DNA of 64,000 nt, taken from assembly GCF_001661345.1 (NCBI RefSeq), contig NW_017962913.1:1121428-1185427 (forward strand). Reading direction: 5' to 3'. The position numbers were made by a program, and so were the translations under genes. Shown one piece after another: positions 31,258-40,603 of the stretch (its first letter is position 1; each line of letters begins with the position of its first letter). The notes under the pieces are model-generated. The model saw nothing but the letters and a program-made list of their open reading frames with translations, had not been told where the DNA came from and did no database searches. This stretch comes from Ascoidea rubescens DSM 1968 (taxonomy: Eukaryota; Ascomycota; Saccharomycetes; Ascoideales; Ascoideaceae).

Positions 31258-31750
31258 AATATCTAGAAGTGTGAAGTTTATAACAAAATAAAATCAAAAA
31301 ATTAGATAATTAAATTTGATAACTAAATTATCAATTTTTTCTTTGAATAAACAATCAAATATATAAACATATATAAATATATAAATATATAAATATATAA
31401 ATATAATGAATTAATTTGAATTATGATGAAATGAATTGAATTGAATTGAACTAAAACGAAATGACCTAAAAGATTAAACAGTAAAACAATAAAACAGTAA
31501 TTTAACTAAAATTAAAACAATTAATGGAATGCAACATTAAAACTTAAACTTAACAATAGAACTTAACAATAAAACAATAAACAGTATTAAGCAAATAAAA
31601 AAAGCAAACAAAAAGCAAACAAAAAGAAGCAAGAACAAAAAAAAAAAAAAACAGACAGACAGACAATTAACTAATTAATTAATCAATTCTATTCCAAAAC
31701 AAAAAAAAAATGAATATAAATATTATCTAGAAATGCAAATTTCTTTTAGC
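31258..31750. other. HNT1/PCL convergent intergenic region
   Basis: AT-rich 3'-to-3' spacer with a TATATAAA repeat (about 31352-31405), AACAATAAAACA-like A-rich repeats and an A/GACA run (31635-31665). No coding frame is supported. Confidence 0.6.
31352..31405. repeat. TATATAAA microsatellite
   Basis: Roughly six imperfect copies of the 8-mer TATATAAA/CATATATAAA just downstream of HNT1. A simple repeat with no recognisable function. Confidence 0.75.
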
Positions 31751-33439
31751 TTATTTGCAAACTTGAAATGGATGTATAAATCTCTCTCTCAAGGGCGTGA
31801 TATTTCCATTTATAAATGATGAGTTACTCCCATTATTAATACTATCAACCAAATTATTATGAGTGCCAACACTACTAACATCTTTGGGAGTAATATTGTT
31901 ATTCAATTTAGAGAAAGATCTCTTGACTTTTAATGACTTCTCTTTAAATTGAAATATTGGACTTAAAAATATTGATGTAACGGATTTATTACTATTATTT
32001 GTACTACTATTATCATTATATTCCTTTGATAATGGTGACTTGCTCTTTAATGGCGATTTAAAATGCTTTAAAATCGGTGCCTCAAATTCTTTCAATTGTT
32101 TAATATCATATTTATTATAGCAATCATTTTTGAATTGGTTGCTATACCCACTCTTAATACTATTATTATTGCTACTAATTATAGTACTACTATGTGAATT
32201 TTCCTTAGTCAATGGTGATACCGTTAAATTGTTATTGTTATTGTTATTGTTATTGTTGTGGTTATTAGTATAGGTGTAATTATCTTTACAACTTTCTTTA
32301 TTATAGTAATATTTTGGTGAAACATCTTCATTATATGATACTTGAGAATAACTTGAATCGTTTGAGCAGTTTGATGTAGATCTTTCAATTATCATTGAAT
32401 TTATAGAACTACCAGTTGAGCCATATTTAATTGGGCTCTTTATGGATAAATTTACAGATTTATTGGATTTATTTGATATAGCTGGAGACAATGAGGAGCT
32501 AATTAGATTGCGTTTTTGAATGATTTGTGAAGGCAATGGTGGTGGTAATAGGTTAAAATTTCTCAATGAACCCATTGACGCTGAGTATCGAACTGATTTA
32601 TTATTGTTGGTGGATGTGATACTGTTATTGCTGGGAGTGATATTTATGTAGTTGTTTATATGGTTATTTATATGGTTATTTATATGGTTGTTTATATGGT
32701 TATTATTCAAGTCTTCGTATGATTTGGAATTTGTATTTTTCAATTTTCTTTTTATGAATTCTTCATTTTTAATCTTTAAATGATTTTTAATTGGAGATAG
32801 AAATGGGGCTAAAACATTGTATAGATCTTGAATGCTTATGACTAAATTCCAATCTAAATAGGTTAAGATTTCGATTTCGATTATGTTGATTTCCTTTATG
32901 GTTAAGAAGCCTTCAGTGTATTTGCACCAATGTTTATTTAGTGGTGAAGAATCATTTAGAAACTTTGCAGCTAAAATGAGACAGCCAATGAATAAGCGAT
33001 GAGGAGTTGTATTATTTCCATAGACCTCACTGTAAGGTAGTATATTTCTTAGTCTTATGAGGTAAACTAAAGAGGACATTAGGGTTGGCACTTGGACATT
33101 TGAATGTTTGATTAATTTTTGAATAAAGAATTTGAGAGAGATCTTTAGGGAGGATTTGAAGGGCAATTTGTCCAAGTTATCAGTTGGAGATGGTGGAGGA
33201 GATGGATATATGTTGTTGTTATTAGCATAGGGATTGGAGTTGATTTTGTTGTTGATTTTGTTATTGATTTTGGCTGTGTTATTGTTATTGATTTTATTGA
33301 GGTAGTTGAGGTTATATTGGGGTTGAATTGGGCTTTGTCTTATAGGTATTATTGATAGGGCAGTTGTTGCGAGGTAATCTATCATTTCAGAAGAGACATG
33401 TCTTCTTAAAAAGTAGTTAAGAGCAGTTCTATCAGACAT
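31751..33439 (-). CDS. PCL2: Pho85-associated G1 cyclin (Pcl1/Pcl2/Pcl9 subfamily)
   Basis: Regulatory subunit of the Pho85 kinase in G1 progression and morphogenesis. From ATG 33439 the protein is 562 residues. The cyclin box (about 85-195) contains VPTLMSSLVYLIRLRNILP, TPHRLFIGCLILAAKFLNDS, SPLNKHWCKYTEGFLTIKEIN and LEILTYLDWNL-like segments. These match the NDSSPLNKHWARYTDGLFTLEDINLME core of Pcl1/Pcl2. The C-terminal ~350 residues are Asn/Ser-rich with a HINN tandem repeat and an SP-rich region with possible CDK sites. The symbol follows synteny: S. cerevisiae PCL2 is near HNT1 and YDL124W, and this gene lies between their orthologues. PCL1 or PCL9 cannot be excluded. Confidence 0.88.
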   Translation of the reverse strand: MSDRTALNYFLRRHVSSEMIDYLATTALSIIPIRQSPIQPQYNLNYLNKINNNNTAKINNKINNKINSNPYANNNNIYPSPPPSPTDNLDKLPFKSSLKISLKFFIQKLIKHSNVQVPTLMSSLVYLIRLRNILPYSEVYGNNTTPHRLFIGCLILAAKFLNDSSPLNKHWCKYTEGFLTIKEINIIEIEILTYLDWNLVISIQDLYNVLAPFLSPIKNHLKIKNEEFIKRKLKNTNSKSYEDLNNNHINNHINNHINNHINNYINITPSNNSITSTNNNKSVRYSASMGSLRNFNLLPPPLPSQIIQKRNLISSSLSPAISNKSNKSVNLSIKSPIKYGSTGSSINSMIIERSTSNCSNDSSYSQVSYNEDVSPKYYYNKESCKDNYTYTNNHNNNNNNNNNNLTVSPLTKENSHSSTIISSNNNSIKSGYSNQFKNDCYNKYDIKQLKEFEAPILKHFKSPLKSKSPLSKEYNDNSSTNNSNKSVTSIFLSPIFQFKEKSLKVKRSFSKLNNNITPKDVSSVGTHNNLVDSINNGSNSSFINGNITPLRERFIHPFQVCK

Positions 33440-33912
33440 GGTGAGGGAAAGAAGGAGGAAGAAAAACAATGAGAATATGAGATAGTGAATAATGAATATG
33501 ATAAGATATGATAAGAATAAAATCAGAGTGAATAGATTTTGGATAAGATTGAATGAAAAGTATAAAAAAAAAAAAGAAAAAAAAGAGGATGAAGGAGGAT
33601 GAAAAAGGAAGGAATTAAAAATAAATAAGAAAAGTAAGGAAATCAAGGAAATTAAAGTGATTTGATGAATAAGAAACGTATTTATAATAAAGGAATAAAT
33701 GAACAAGTCAAAGAGGTAAACAAATAAGGAAAGCAGATGTAAAGTAATAATAGCAGTTAATTAATTGTATAAAAGCAATATGATTAAGAACTAAATTAAA
33801 GCAGTATCAAGTTGAAGATATTTGTTTATGAAATGTTAATCTAATGTCAACGTTATGAGAAATAGAATTTAAATTTGAACTAAATTAAGATAATCAAAAA
33901 ATGATCAAAGGA

Positions 33913-34014
33913 AAATATAAAAGAAAATTTAAAAGAAATTTTCAAAGAAATCTTAAAAGAAATTTTCAAAGAAATCTTAAAAGAGATTTTAAAAGAAATT
34001 TTAAATATAATTTG
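33913..34014. repeat. Imperfect ~24-bp tandem repeat upstream of the PCL cyclin
   Basis: The unit AAAGAAATTTTCAAAGAAAT (extended by CTTA) recurs with point differences over roughly four copies, decaying at both ends. It is A-rich on this strand, about 475 bases upstream of the cyclin start. Confidence 0.65.
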
Positions 34015-35159
34015 GAAAACGTTTATGATAAAATATTAATAGTATTGTGATAACAGGATTTCTGATTTTTGTTTTTTTTCTGTTTTAATATAATATTAGG
34101 ATATAATATTGAGATGTTGAAGGTTGAGCAAAAAAAAGATCTACCATTAAGAAAAATAATAAGTTTAATAAAATGACTTAATTTAGTAATTAGGAAATGA
34201 GGAAGGTTCCTGGTAACCTGATCCCAGTGTTGGCCCAGCTGGAGACGAGCAGTGGAGCAAGAGGTAAGAGAGTGCTATGATGGGAATGATTATCAGTCAA
34301 TCTATGACCAAACGTGTAAAAGGTTGAGTTAGGAAAGTGCTGGAGTTTTCACAACAATGGAGCAGTTTTGATGGCAGCAGTGATAGCAGCCCAGATTAGG
34401 ACAGAAAGAAGAGGAAAGCAGAACAAAGCCAGTTGGACTATGACCTAGTGAGACGATACTGGAATCAGGCAGCCTTATATAACCAGCAGAATGAAGAAGC
34501 CCCAACCCAGGAGCAGGAGCAGGAGAAGCAAGTGCTCTAGTTGCGTGGGTATTTATATCAGGACTTTATTAATAGACAGTAGCAGTAGCCAGACCTGACT
34601 CTTGACTGGCAATGCTGTGCTCAGCTTGAGCTTAGCCAGAGACATCGCTATCAGCTCTCAGAGAATTGGACTCGCATTTAGGTTCAAGCTAACCATCACA
34701 GAGCACTTGAAGGGTTGGGCGTGCTTCCTCTGCTGCCGGTGCTGCTGCTGCCTCTGGCCTGCTGGCCCGTGTTGTCTATGGTCCCTTTGCCACTCCTGCC
34801 ACTCCTGCCGCTGCTGCTGCTGCTGCTGCTCCTTCTTCCCAAGCTCCTGCCCTCGCAATGTTAGCAAACCTGCTGTAACGTTTCTGCAAATTGCCTGTAA
34901 ATTAGCTGTAAATTCCAAAATCCTAATCTTAACCAGTCCTGATCAGTCCAGCTGTTTATAGTTCCATAGTCCTATGGTGACTTGGTTTGAGGAAATTGCA
35001 GGCACAACTTTTCACTTTTAGGTCAGTTTTAAGGACTGGAGCATTACGTTTCGAGTAATTCACGATCAAACACCAGCTCTTGAACGCAACCAGATGTTAG
35101 AGTTTCTCTTATATGCTATGTTCAAATCTAAATAATCCAACTACTTCTGTTTTTTCATG

Positions 35160-35265
35160 TTAATTCACTTTATTTTATTTTACTTTATTTTGTTTTATTT
35201 TATTTTACTTTATTTTGTTTTATTTTGTTTTATTTTATTTTATTCTATTCTATTCTATTCTATTC
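35160..35265. repeat. TTTTA/TTCTA pentanucleotide array
   Basis: Around twenty pentamers, mostly TTTTA with TTTTG variants, ending in a block of TTCTA. A simple-sequence array downstream of the aldo-keto reductase gene. Confidence 0.85.
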
Positions 35266-35484
35266 TGCTCGTTTTCCTGGATTTCGCTAGTAATGACATG
35301 TTTAAATGAGGGAAATTAATCGATTTTCTTTTCTTTTTCTGTTTTTCTTTTTTTTGTTTGGTTATATCCGAAATCATCTTCGTGTAACTACACTATATAC
35401 CACTGTTGCTTGGTTAACTTCGCTGTTTGCACTATCAGCACTATCAGCTTACTGGTTCTACGCATTAATCCTCTTGTTCATTGC

Positions 35485-36342
35485 TTATGGAGCATTGGTA
35501 CATTCCCAATCGCTGGGCTCATAAGCATTTGGCTGGTCAATTTCCCTAACTTCCTCTGGACTTAATTCAAAGCCGAATACATCCAAATTGCTCTCCAATC
35601 TTTCAATCTTGGATGTCTTTGGGAGTGGGATATTTCCATGTTGTAAACTCCATCTAACCAATACTTGAGTCGTGGAAACATTGTGCTTTCTCGCAATTTT
35701 CACCAACGTTTTGTCCTTAAATCTACCCCCATGGTTTAACGGAGCATACGCTTCCACTAATATATCTTGACTTCTACAAAAATCTGCCAACTCCTGTCTC
35801 ATAATCCAGGGAGAAATCTCAATTTGATTAACAGCTGGTTTGTATTTTAGCTTATCCCATCTCAACAACTCTTCAATATGCCTGGCCCCATAATTACTGA
35901 TTCCAATACTCTTCACGATTCCTTCATCCACTGCCTCTTGCATTGCTCTCCAGGTCTCTAGCCGCTCTTTAGGACCACATAATGGTGAGTGAATCAACAA
36001 CAAATCAATATATCCCAACCTCTCTACTCTTTTATAACACCTTTTAATTGCCCTCTTAGCGTTGTGATACCCACACTCATCGTTCCACAATTTCGTAGTA
36101 TAAAACACCTCTTGTCTCTTGTTTGCAGATGGATTCTCATCAATCCACTTGAGGATTCCCTCACTAACCTCCTTCTCATTATCATACAACACTGCTGAGT
36201 CGAAATGCCTATATCCAACCTTCAATGCGTTGTAAACAACTTCACTGGCAATATTATTGGGAATTGCCCACGTTCCTAACCCAACGGTTGGAATATAGTG
36301 TCCTGATGATAATTTGGCTAATTTTGGAACTTGAAATGACAT
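35485..36342 (-). CDS. NADPH-dependent aldo-keto reductase, YDL124W-type
   Basis: A cytosolic aldo-keto reductase. S. cerevisiae YDL124W reduces alpha-keto amides and related carbonyls. The protein is 285 residues from ATG 36342, a full-length (alpha/beta)8 barrel. The catalytic tetrad is complete: Asp48 (YRHFDSA), Tyr53 (LYDNE), Lys84 (YTTKLW) and His118 (LLLIHSP). The signature VDEGIVKSIGISNYGARHIE and the NADPH-binding PLPKTSKIERLESN loop are present. The context (HNT1 and a Pcl2-type cyclin next door, same relative strands as in S. cerevisiae) supports the YDL124W orthology. Other AKR paralogues remain possible. Confidence 0.93.
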   Translation of the reverse strand: MSFQVPKLAKLSSGHYIPTVGLGTWAIPNNIASEVVYNALKVGYRHFDSAVLYDNEKEVSEGILKWIDENPSANKRQEVFYTTKLWNDECGYHNAKRAIKRCYKRVERLGYIDLLLIHSPLCGPKERLETWRAMQEAVDEGIVKSIGISNYGARHIEELLRWDKLKYKPAVNQIEISPWIMRQELADFCRSQDILVEAYAPLNHGGRFKDKTLVKIARKHNVSTTQVLVRWSLQHGNIPLPKTSKIERLESNLDVFGFELSPEEVREIDQPNAYEPSDWECTNAP

Positions 36343-37758
36343 TTTTATAATCACTACCAATCTCAATTACTACTAGATTCAATTAAATTGATAATTTAAT
36401 TAATTAATTATTTATTTATTTATTTATTTATTTCTTTATTTCTTTATCTCTTGTCTACAATAAACTACAACTACAAAGCAATCTCAAATTAGGGAGCAAA
36501 TCTTATATAACACTCCCTCCCTTTTCCCTTATCAAATGAAAAAATCGCATTTAATTCGCTCTTTTCTTTCCCGCTAAAGATTCGAACCCGGCTCGAGTCA
36601 ATTCTTACATTCTCATTCCTTCATCTGATCGATTTCTTTCAAAATAAAATGTCCTTCAACAAATCAAAAAAAAAACATAAAATTAACAAAGAAATTTACC
36701 TTCTTATAAATAAATTATTGTCTTTTATTTCTCCTTGCCTTGCTACTGTTTGAAACATCAACCACCCACTCACTATTTTCATAACCAACTGCAATTGACC
36801 ATAATAACAACACAGAACACCAGAGCACTTCTAACATTAAATCCACACAATGTTTCAAATAATCTGTTTTTTCAATTGTCCTTTCAAATGTTGTCCAAAA
36901 ACATGAGTTGGTTTTGTTGATGTTGCTTTATTCAAATTAGGATATCAATTTCAACTAATTCTAATGTTGTAAAACCAAATCTCGTTTTTCCTTAGTATGG
37001 TCTTTTTTTAAAAAGTCGATCACCTTATTAGTCTAAATTTTATATGAATTTTATATGAATTTTCTTCTTGTTTTCAAAAATCCCTTTATAGAGACCAAAA
37101 GACACATATTCTGCATTAACAATAAGACCTTTTGTTTTATCTCAAAACTTTGTTTCTATGGAAATTCAATCTGTATCTAATCTGATGATTGTATTTGCAA
37201 TGATGATTAAACTTTATTTATTTTACTTCGATTTTATTCAATTCGTTTTTTTCAAATGAAATTAGAAGATTCCATGGAAGATGGGAAAGAGAAAAATAAA
37301 AAAATAGAAATAAAAAATGAAATTTTATTCCATCGCGAGCAACCATAAAACAGAAAATCCTGAGATGAATAGATTAAAAAATTAAAAAAAATGAAATTCA
37401 ATTGATATTTAATGTTTAATTTTATTCTTATTCACTTCGAAATTCGAATTCACTTTCTTTTAGTGAAGGGGCCGAAAAATGAAGTTAAAAAAAATAAAAA
37501 ACGAGAAAAAAATAATCAATTTGAACCAACTTTGTGGGTTTATGCAATTGTACGCTTTTGTGATTTTATCTACTGTGGTATGCATCTGAAAGCTTATTTG
37601 TATCGAGTGTAGGATTAACATATCAATAGGATTATTATTTTGTTGTGTTATAATTGTACACTATCCTTGACATTTCTAAAGAACTCATAGATTATCTATA
37701 TATACTCTATATAAATGGTGAATAAAAAAAAAAATAAAGCGTTTAATTGGTCGTTAGT
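36343..37758. other. Intergenic region upstream of the aldo-keto reductase gene
   Basis: 1.4 kb without a supported gene. A TTTA microsatellite (36405-36445) lies in the leader. At 36555-36600 a GC-rich patch contains GATTCGAACCCGG, which resembles a tRNA T-loop but lacks the rest of a tRNA. The remainder is AT-rich with short frames only, and the right end is the 3' flank of the next gene. Confidence 0.5.
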
Positions 37759-38934
37759 TTAATTCATGCAAAAGATGTTATTTGTTGATAACCCCATATT
37801 TCTTTTTATCGTATCTAGAAGTTCTTCATTGCTTGGGTATTTTGAAATTGTTATCACTTGGTTATTTTTATTGAATTCTAACTTGCTGTCACTTTTTATG
37901 GTTTTGTTGGTTTTTTTTAAATTTTTTATGTTATAATCAATAATAAAATCGTCTATTATTAAAGTATCTTCCATTCTACTGACTTGAATTGGAAATTTAG
38001 CAAAACTTTTATTTTTAAGAAGATTGTTCAAAGAGTCAACATTTTCATTGTTCTTTGTTATTTTATTCTCATTACTGTTGTTATAGAAATTGTTAAAATT
38101 AGTAATGTTGTTGTTATTATTATCTATAATATTGATGTCAATATTTTTTTTAAGTTTTAAGGATGAGGAACTTTTCTGTTTTGAGGAATATATAAGGGTT
38201 GCTCTTTTGAGACTTTTTTTAAATTTTGATGGCGATGGTTTTTCCTCATTGCTATTGTTAGTTTTATTTGTATCACTGTTAACAATTGTGTTGTTAGAAA
38301 ATATAGAATAGTTGGTATTTGATTCATCAGAAGTGTATGATTTAGTTGATTTAGTTGATGGGATAGATTTACTGGATGAGATGGATGTCGTGGATTTGGT
38401 TTGTTTGATTGATTTTCTTTTTAAAGAAAAGGAATCTTTTAAAGAATTAGATAATGATGTTGATAAAGAATTTGAATGAGAGTGTTTCCTTTGATTGATA
38501 TTATTATTTGAATTAATGTTTTTTTGAGAATTATTGGTTACTGAAGAGTATATTGAAGAATAACTATTGGGGCTTTTGGTAGATGGAAAAGAAGAAAAGA
38601 TTTTAAAATCGTTATTGATTATATTGTAAGAGTTATCCAATTGAGAATCAGGGGAATCGAAGTTTAGAATATTATATAATTCAGATTCAATTAAACTTGT
38701 ATCACTATTTTCATTGTCATTATCATTATTATTATTATTATCATCATTATCATCATTATCATCATTACTGTCCTTACTATTCTTATTATTGTTCTTTGTA
38801 GTATTTTCATGAATATAGTTAAAACTATCATCAATCAAACCAGAAAACTCTTTTACATTTCTAGACAAGCTATCCTTTGAGGTATTTATAAAAGAAGAAA
38901 AATCCAACTTTAAATTTGGTCTTGGTTGATTCAT
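37759..38934 (-). CDS. Orphan Asn/Ser-rich protein
   Basis: A 391-residue protein I do not recognise, starting at ATG 38934. Residues 1-45 have balanced composition (PNLKLDFSSFINTSKDSLSR then a possible amphipathic helix). Residues about 50-300 are Asn/Ser/Lys low complexity with an Asp/Asn run and many SxS and STKS motifs suggestive of phosphorylation. The last ~75 residues are again non-repetitive, with FPIQVSRMEDTLIIDDFIID and a terminal YPSNEELLDTIKRNMGL. The conserved-looking ends around a disordered middle favour a real gene. No domain or family can be named. No membrane segment is visible. Confidence 0.75.
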   Translation of the reverse strand: MNQPRPNLKLDFSSFINTSKDSLSRNVKEFSGLIDDSFNYIHENTTKNNNKNSKDSNDDNDDNDDNNNNNDNDNENSDTSLIESELYNILNFDSPDSQLDNSYNIINNDFKIFSSFPSTKSPNSYSSIYSSVTNNSQKNINSNNNINQRKHSHSNSLSTSLSNSLKDSFSLKRKSIKQTKSTTSISSSKSIPSTKSTKSYTSDESNTNYSIFSNNTIVNSDTNKTNNSNEEKPSPSKFKKSLKRATLIYSSKQKSSSSLKLKKNIDINIIDNNNNNITNFNNFYNNSNENKITKNNENVDSLNNLLKNKSFAKFPIQVSRMEDTLIIDDFIIDYNIKNLKKTNKTIKSDSKLEFNKNNQVITISKYPSNEELLDTIKRNMGLSTNNIFCMN

Positions 38935-40603
38935 TTTGAGTGATCAATATAATGTATTGTGGTGGTAATTTAGTTCAGTTTTTAAAATTGTGATTGTGTA
39001 GTTTTTAATATGAGTTATGAGGTTTTTTCAAAATAAATGAAATTAATCATGGGATGAAAGATGGATTTATATAAGAAAATGTATATATTTAAATATGCTC
39101 AATTCAAGATACAAATCTAAATGAAACACAAAAGATTAATATGGCTATGAACATGAATCTAAAAGAAGAATTAAATAAAGAATTAAATGAGAATTAAACT
39201 CAACTAGAAATAAGATTTGCAACAAGTATTTAAATAATGCACTTCCAAATTAATTTTTCCAGTGTATCCCCAAATTAAAATAAGAAGCTACTATTTAGGT
39301 GAAGGGTCTTGTCTGGTTGTTCAAATTTTAATGGTGGTCGTAGTATTTTCTTTTTAAAATCAATATTAAAAACAAAATCTGGAACTCAAACTCCAATTCA
39401 AACCCCAATTCAAACTGAAAGATTTTACATGTTTTACATATTTTATTAACTGTATTGTACTATCAGTGTACAATATTTTGCTTTATTGTGTTTGAGAAGT
39501 TTTAGTATTTTAAAAAAAAGCAGTCAAACATTAAATACGGATAAATTTGAGATAATATGAATATAGATGAATAAAATTTAAACAAATGGTGGATACTTAG
39601 AAGATGCATACAATATATATATATATATAAAGACAAAAGGTTACATTGGTATAACGTTCATGGAAAAATAGAAAGATACATGAGATAATAACAAAAAGAG
39701 TTGACTTGGCTGTTAAAGCCAATACGAATCAGGGAAAAAAAAGAGAAAAAAAGAAAATAACAAAATGATACTATTCAAACAAAAAAAAGTAATATAATAA
39801 AAAGAAAAACAAGTGCAGATTAAAATTGAATGCAAAAAAGAAATAGATAAATATATAAAACAAACAGTGCTTCTCAAACCAAAAAAAGCGAAAAGTAGGT
39901 TTAAAGTTTGGAGCTGCAGTCAGAGACCAGCTGTAGGGATGGCACCTTGTACTTACTGAAAAGAGCAAATTCAGCACGTGAGGAAGTGAGGAAGAAAAAA
40001 GGAAACCAGAAAAAAAAAAAGAGGAGGGTAAGAAGCCTGGGATGGATAGACACAAAAGGAGCGTTGGGGATGCTGTGTATTCTCTTCGACTCCAACATAT
40101 TTTCCACTTCCCGCCACTAAACCTAGGACTAATGCGGTGCTGCTGCGTGCCGGCAGTGTCGCGGTATTAACTCCTGCACGCGCGGGAAGGAGAGCAACGG
40201 ATCCTTTAATAATCCAGCTGTGTGCAGGGAGGCTGTGGCCTTTCCAAACCAAGCAGCTGGTTCGCTTTAGGAGCACATCACGCGCTTTTCGCGGCGGGCC
40301 TCGCGCGGCCTATGTCGGCGCCAGAATGGCCAAAGCCGGCCGCGGCCCGGGCCAGCTCCGGCGGCAGAAGCAGCAGAGGCAGCAGAAGCAGCGACCGAAA
40401 CAGCAGCACCAACCCCACCAACAGCCCCTGCGACGCCTGCTGACTGCCGAATTTTCTCTTCCTTCTCTCTCCTTCCTCTCTGCTTCTTCTCTTCGCTTCC
40501 CTCCCCGTCGCTTGAAGCCTGCATACTTAAACTCACCAGATACCTTCCTCCCTCCTAACCTCAGTCACAACCATCACAACCATCACCACCTTCAACAGAC
40601 GCC
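38935..40603. promoter_or_regulatory. Divergent upstream region of the orphan gene and BEM1
   Basis: 1.67 kb with no supported gene. 38935-39900 is AT-rich with a TA run (39613-39630). About 40040-40560 is a GC-rich island that includes CGCG-rich stretches (40155-40190, 40280-40360) and a CAG-phased tract (40355-40440), followed by a pyrimidine-rich leader. CACGTG lies at 39975-39980. Several frames stay open across the island simultaneously, as expected from composition rather than coding. Confidence 0.55.

Larger units (their letters stand above)
33440..35484. promoter_or_regulatory. Long region upstream of the PCL cyclin, reaching the 3' end of the aldo-keto reductase gene
   Basis: The first 700 bases upstream of PCL are A-rich leader with a ~24-bp tandem repeat (33913-34014, AAAGAAATTTTCAAAGAAATCT-like). 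About 34200-34960 is a GC-richer island with CAG/CTG-phased tracts and one coding-like frame interrupted by several stops. From 35160 to 35265 there is a TTTTA/TTCTA pentamer array. The long upstream region would suit a cell-cycle-regulated gene. No intact gene is seen. Confidence 0.5.

Noticed and set aside
34602-34961. 119-codon Cys-rich plus-strand frame
   Set aside because: The Cys/Leu run is produced by a TGC/CTG repeat that gives Gln in the opposite strand. No conserved motif is present.
36555-36620. tRNA gene suggested by GATTCGAACCCGG
   Set aside because: Only a T-loop-like string is present. No A box, anticodon arm or pairing acceptor stem can be built on either strand.
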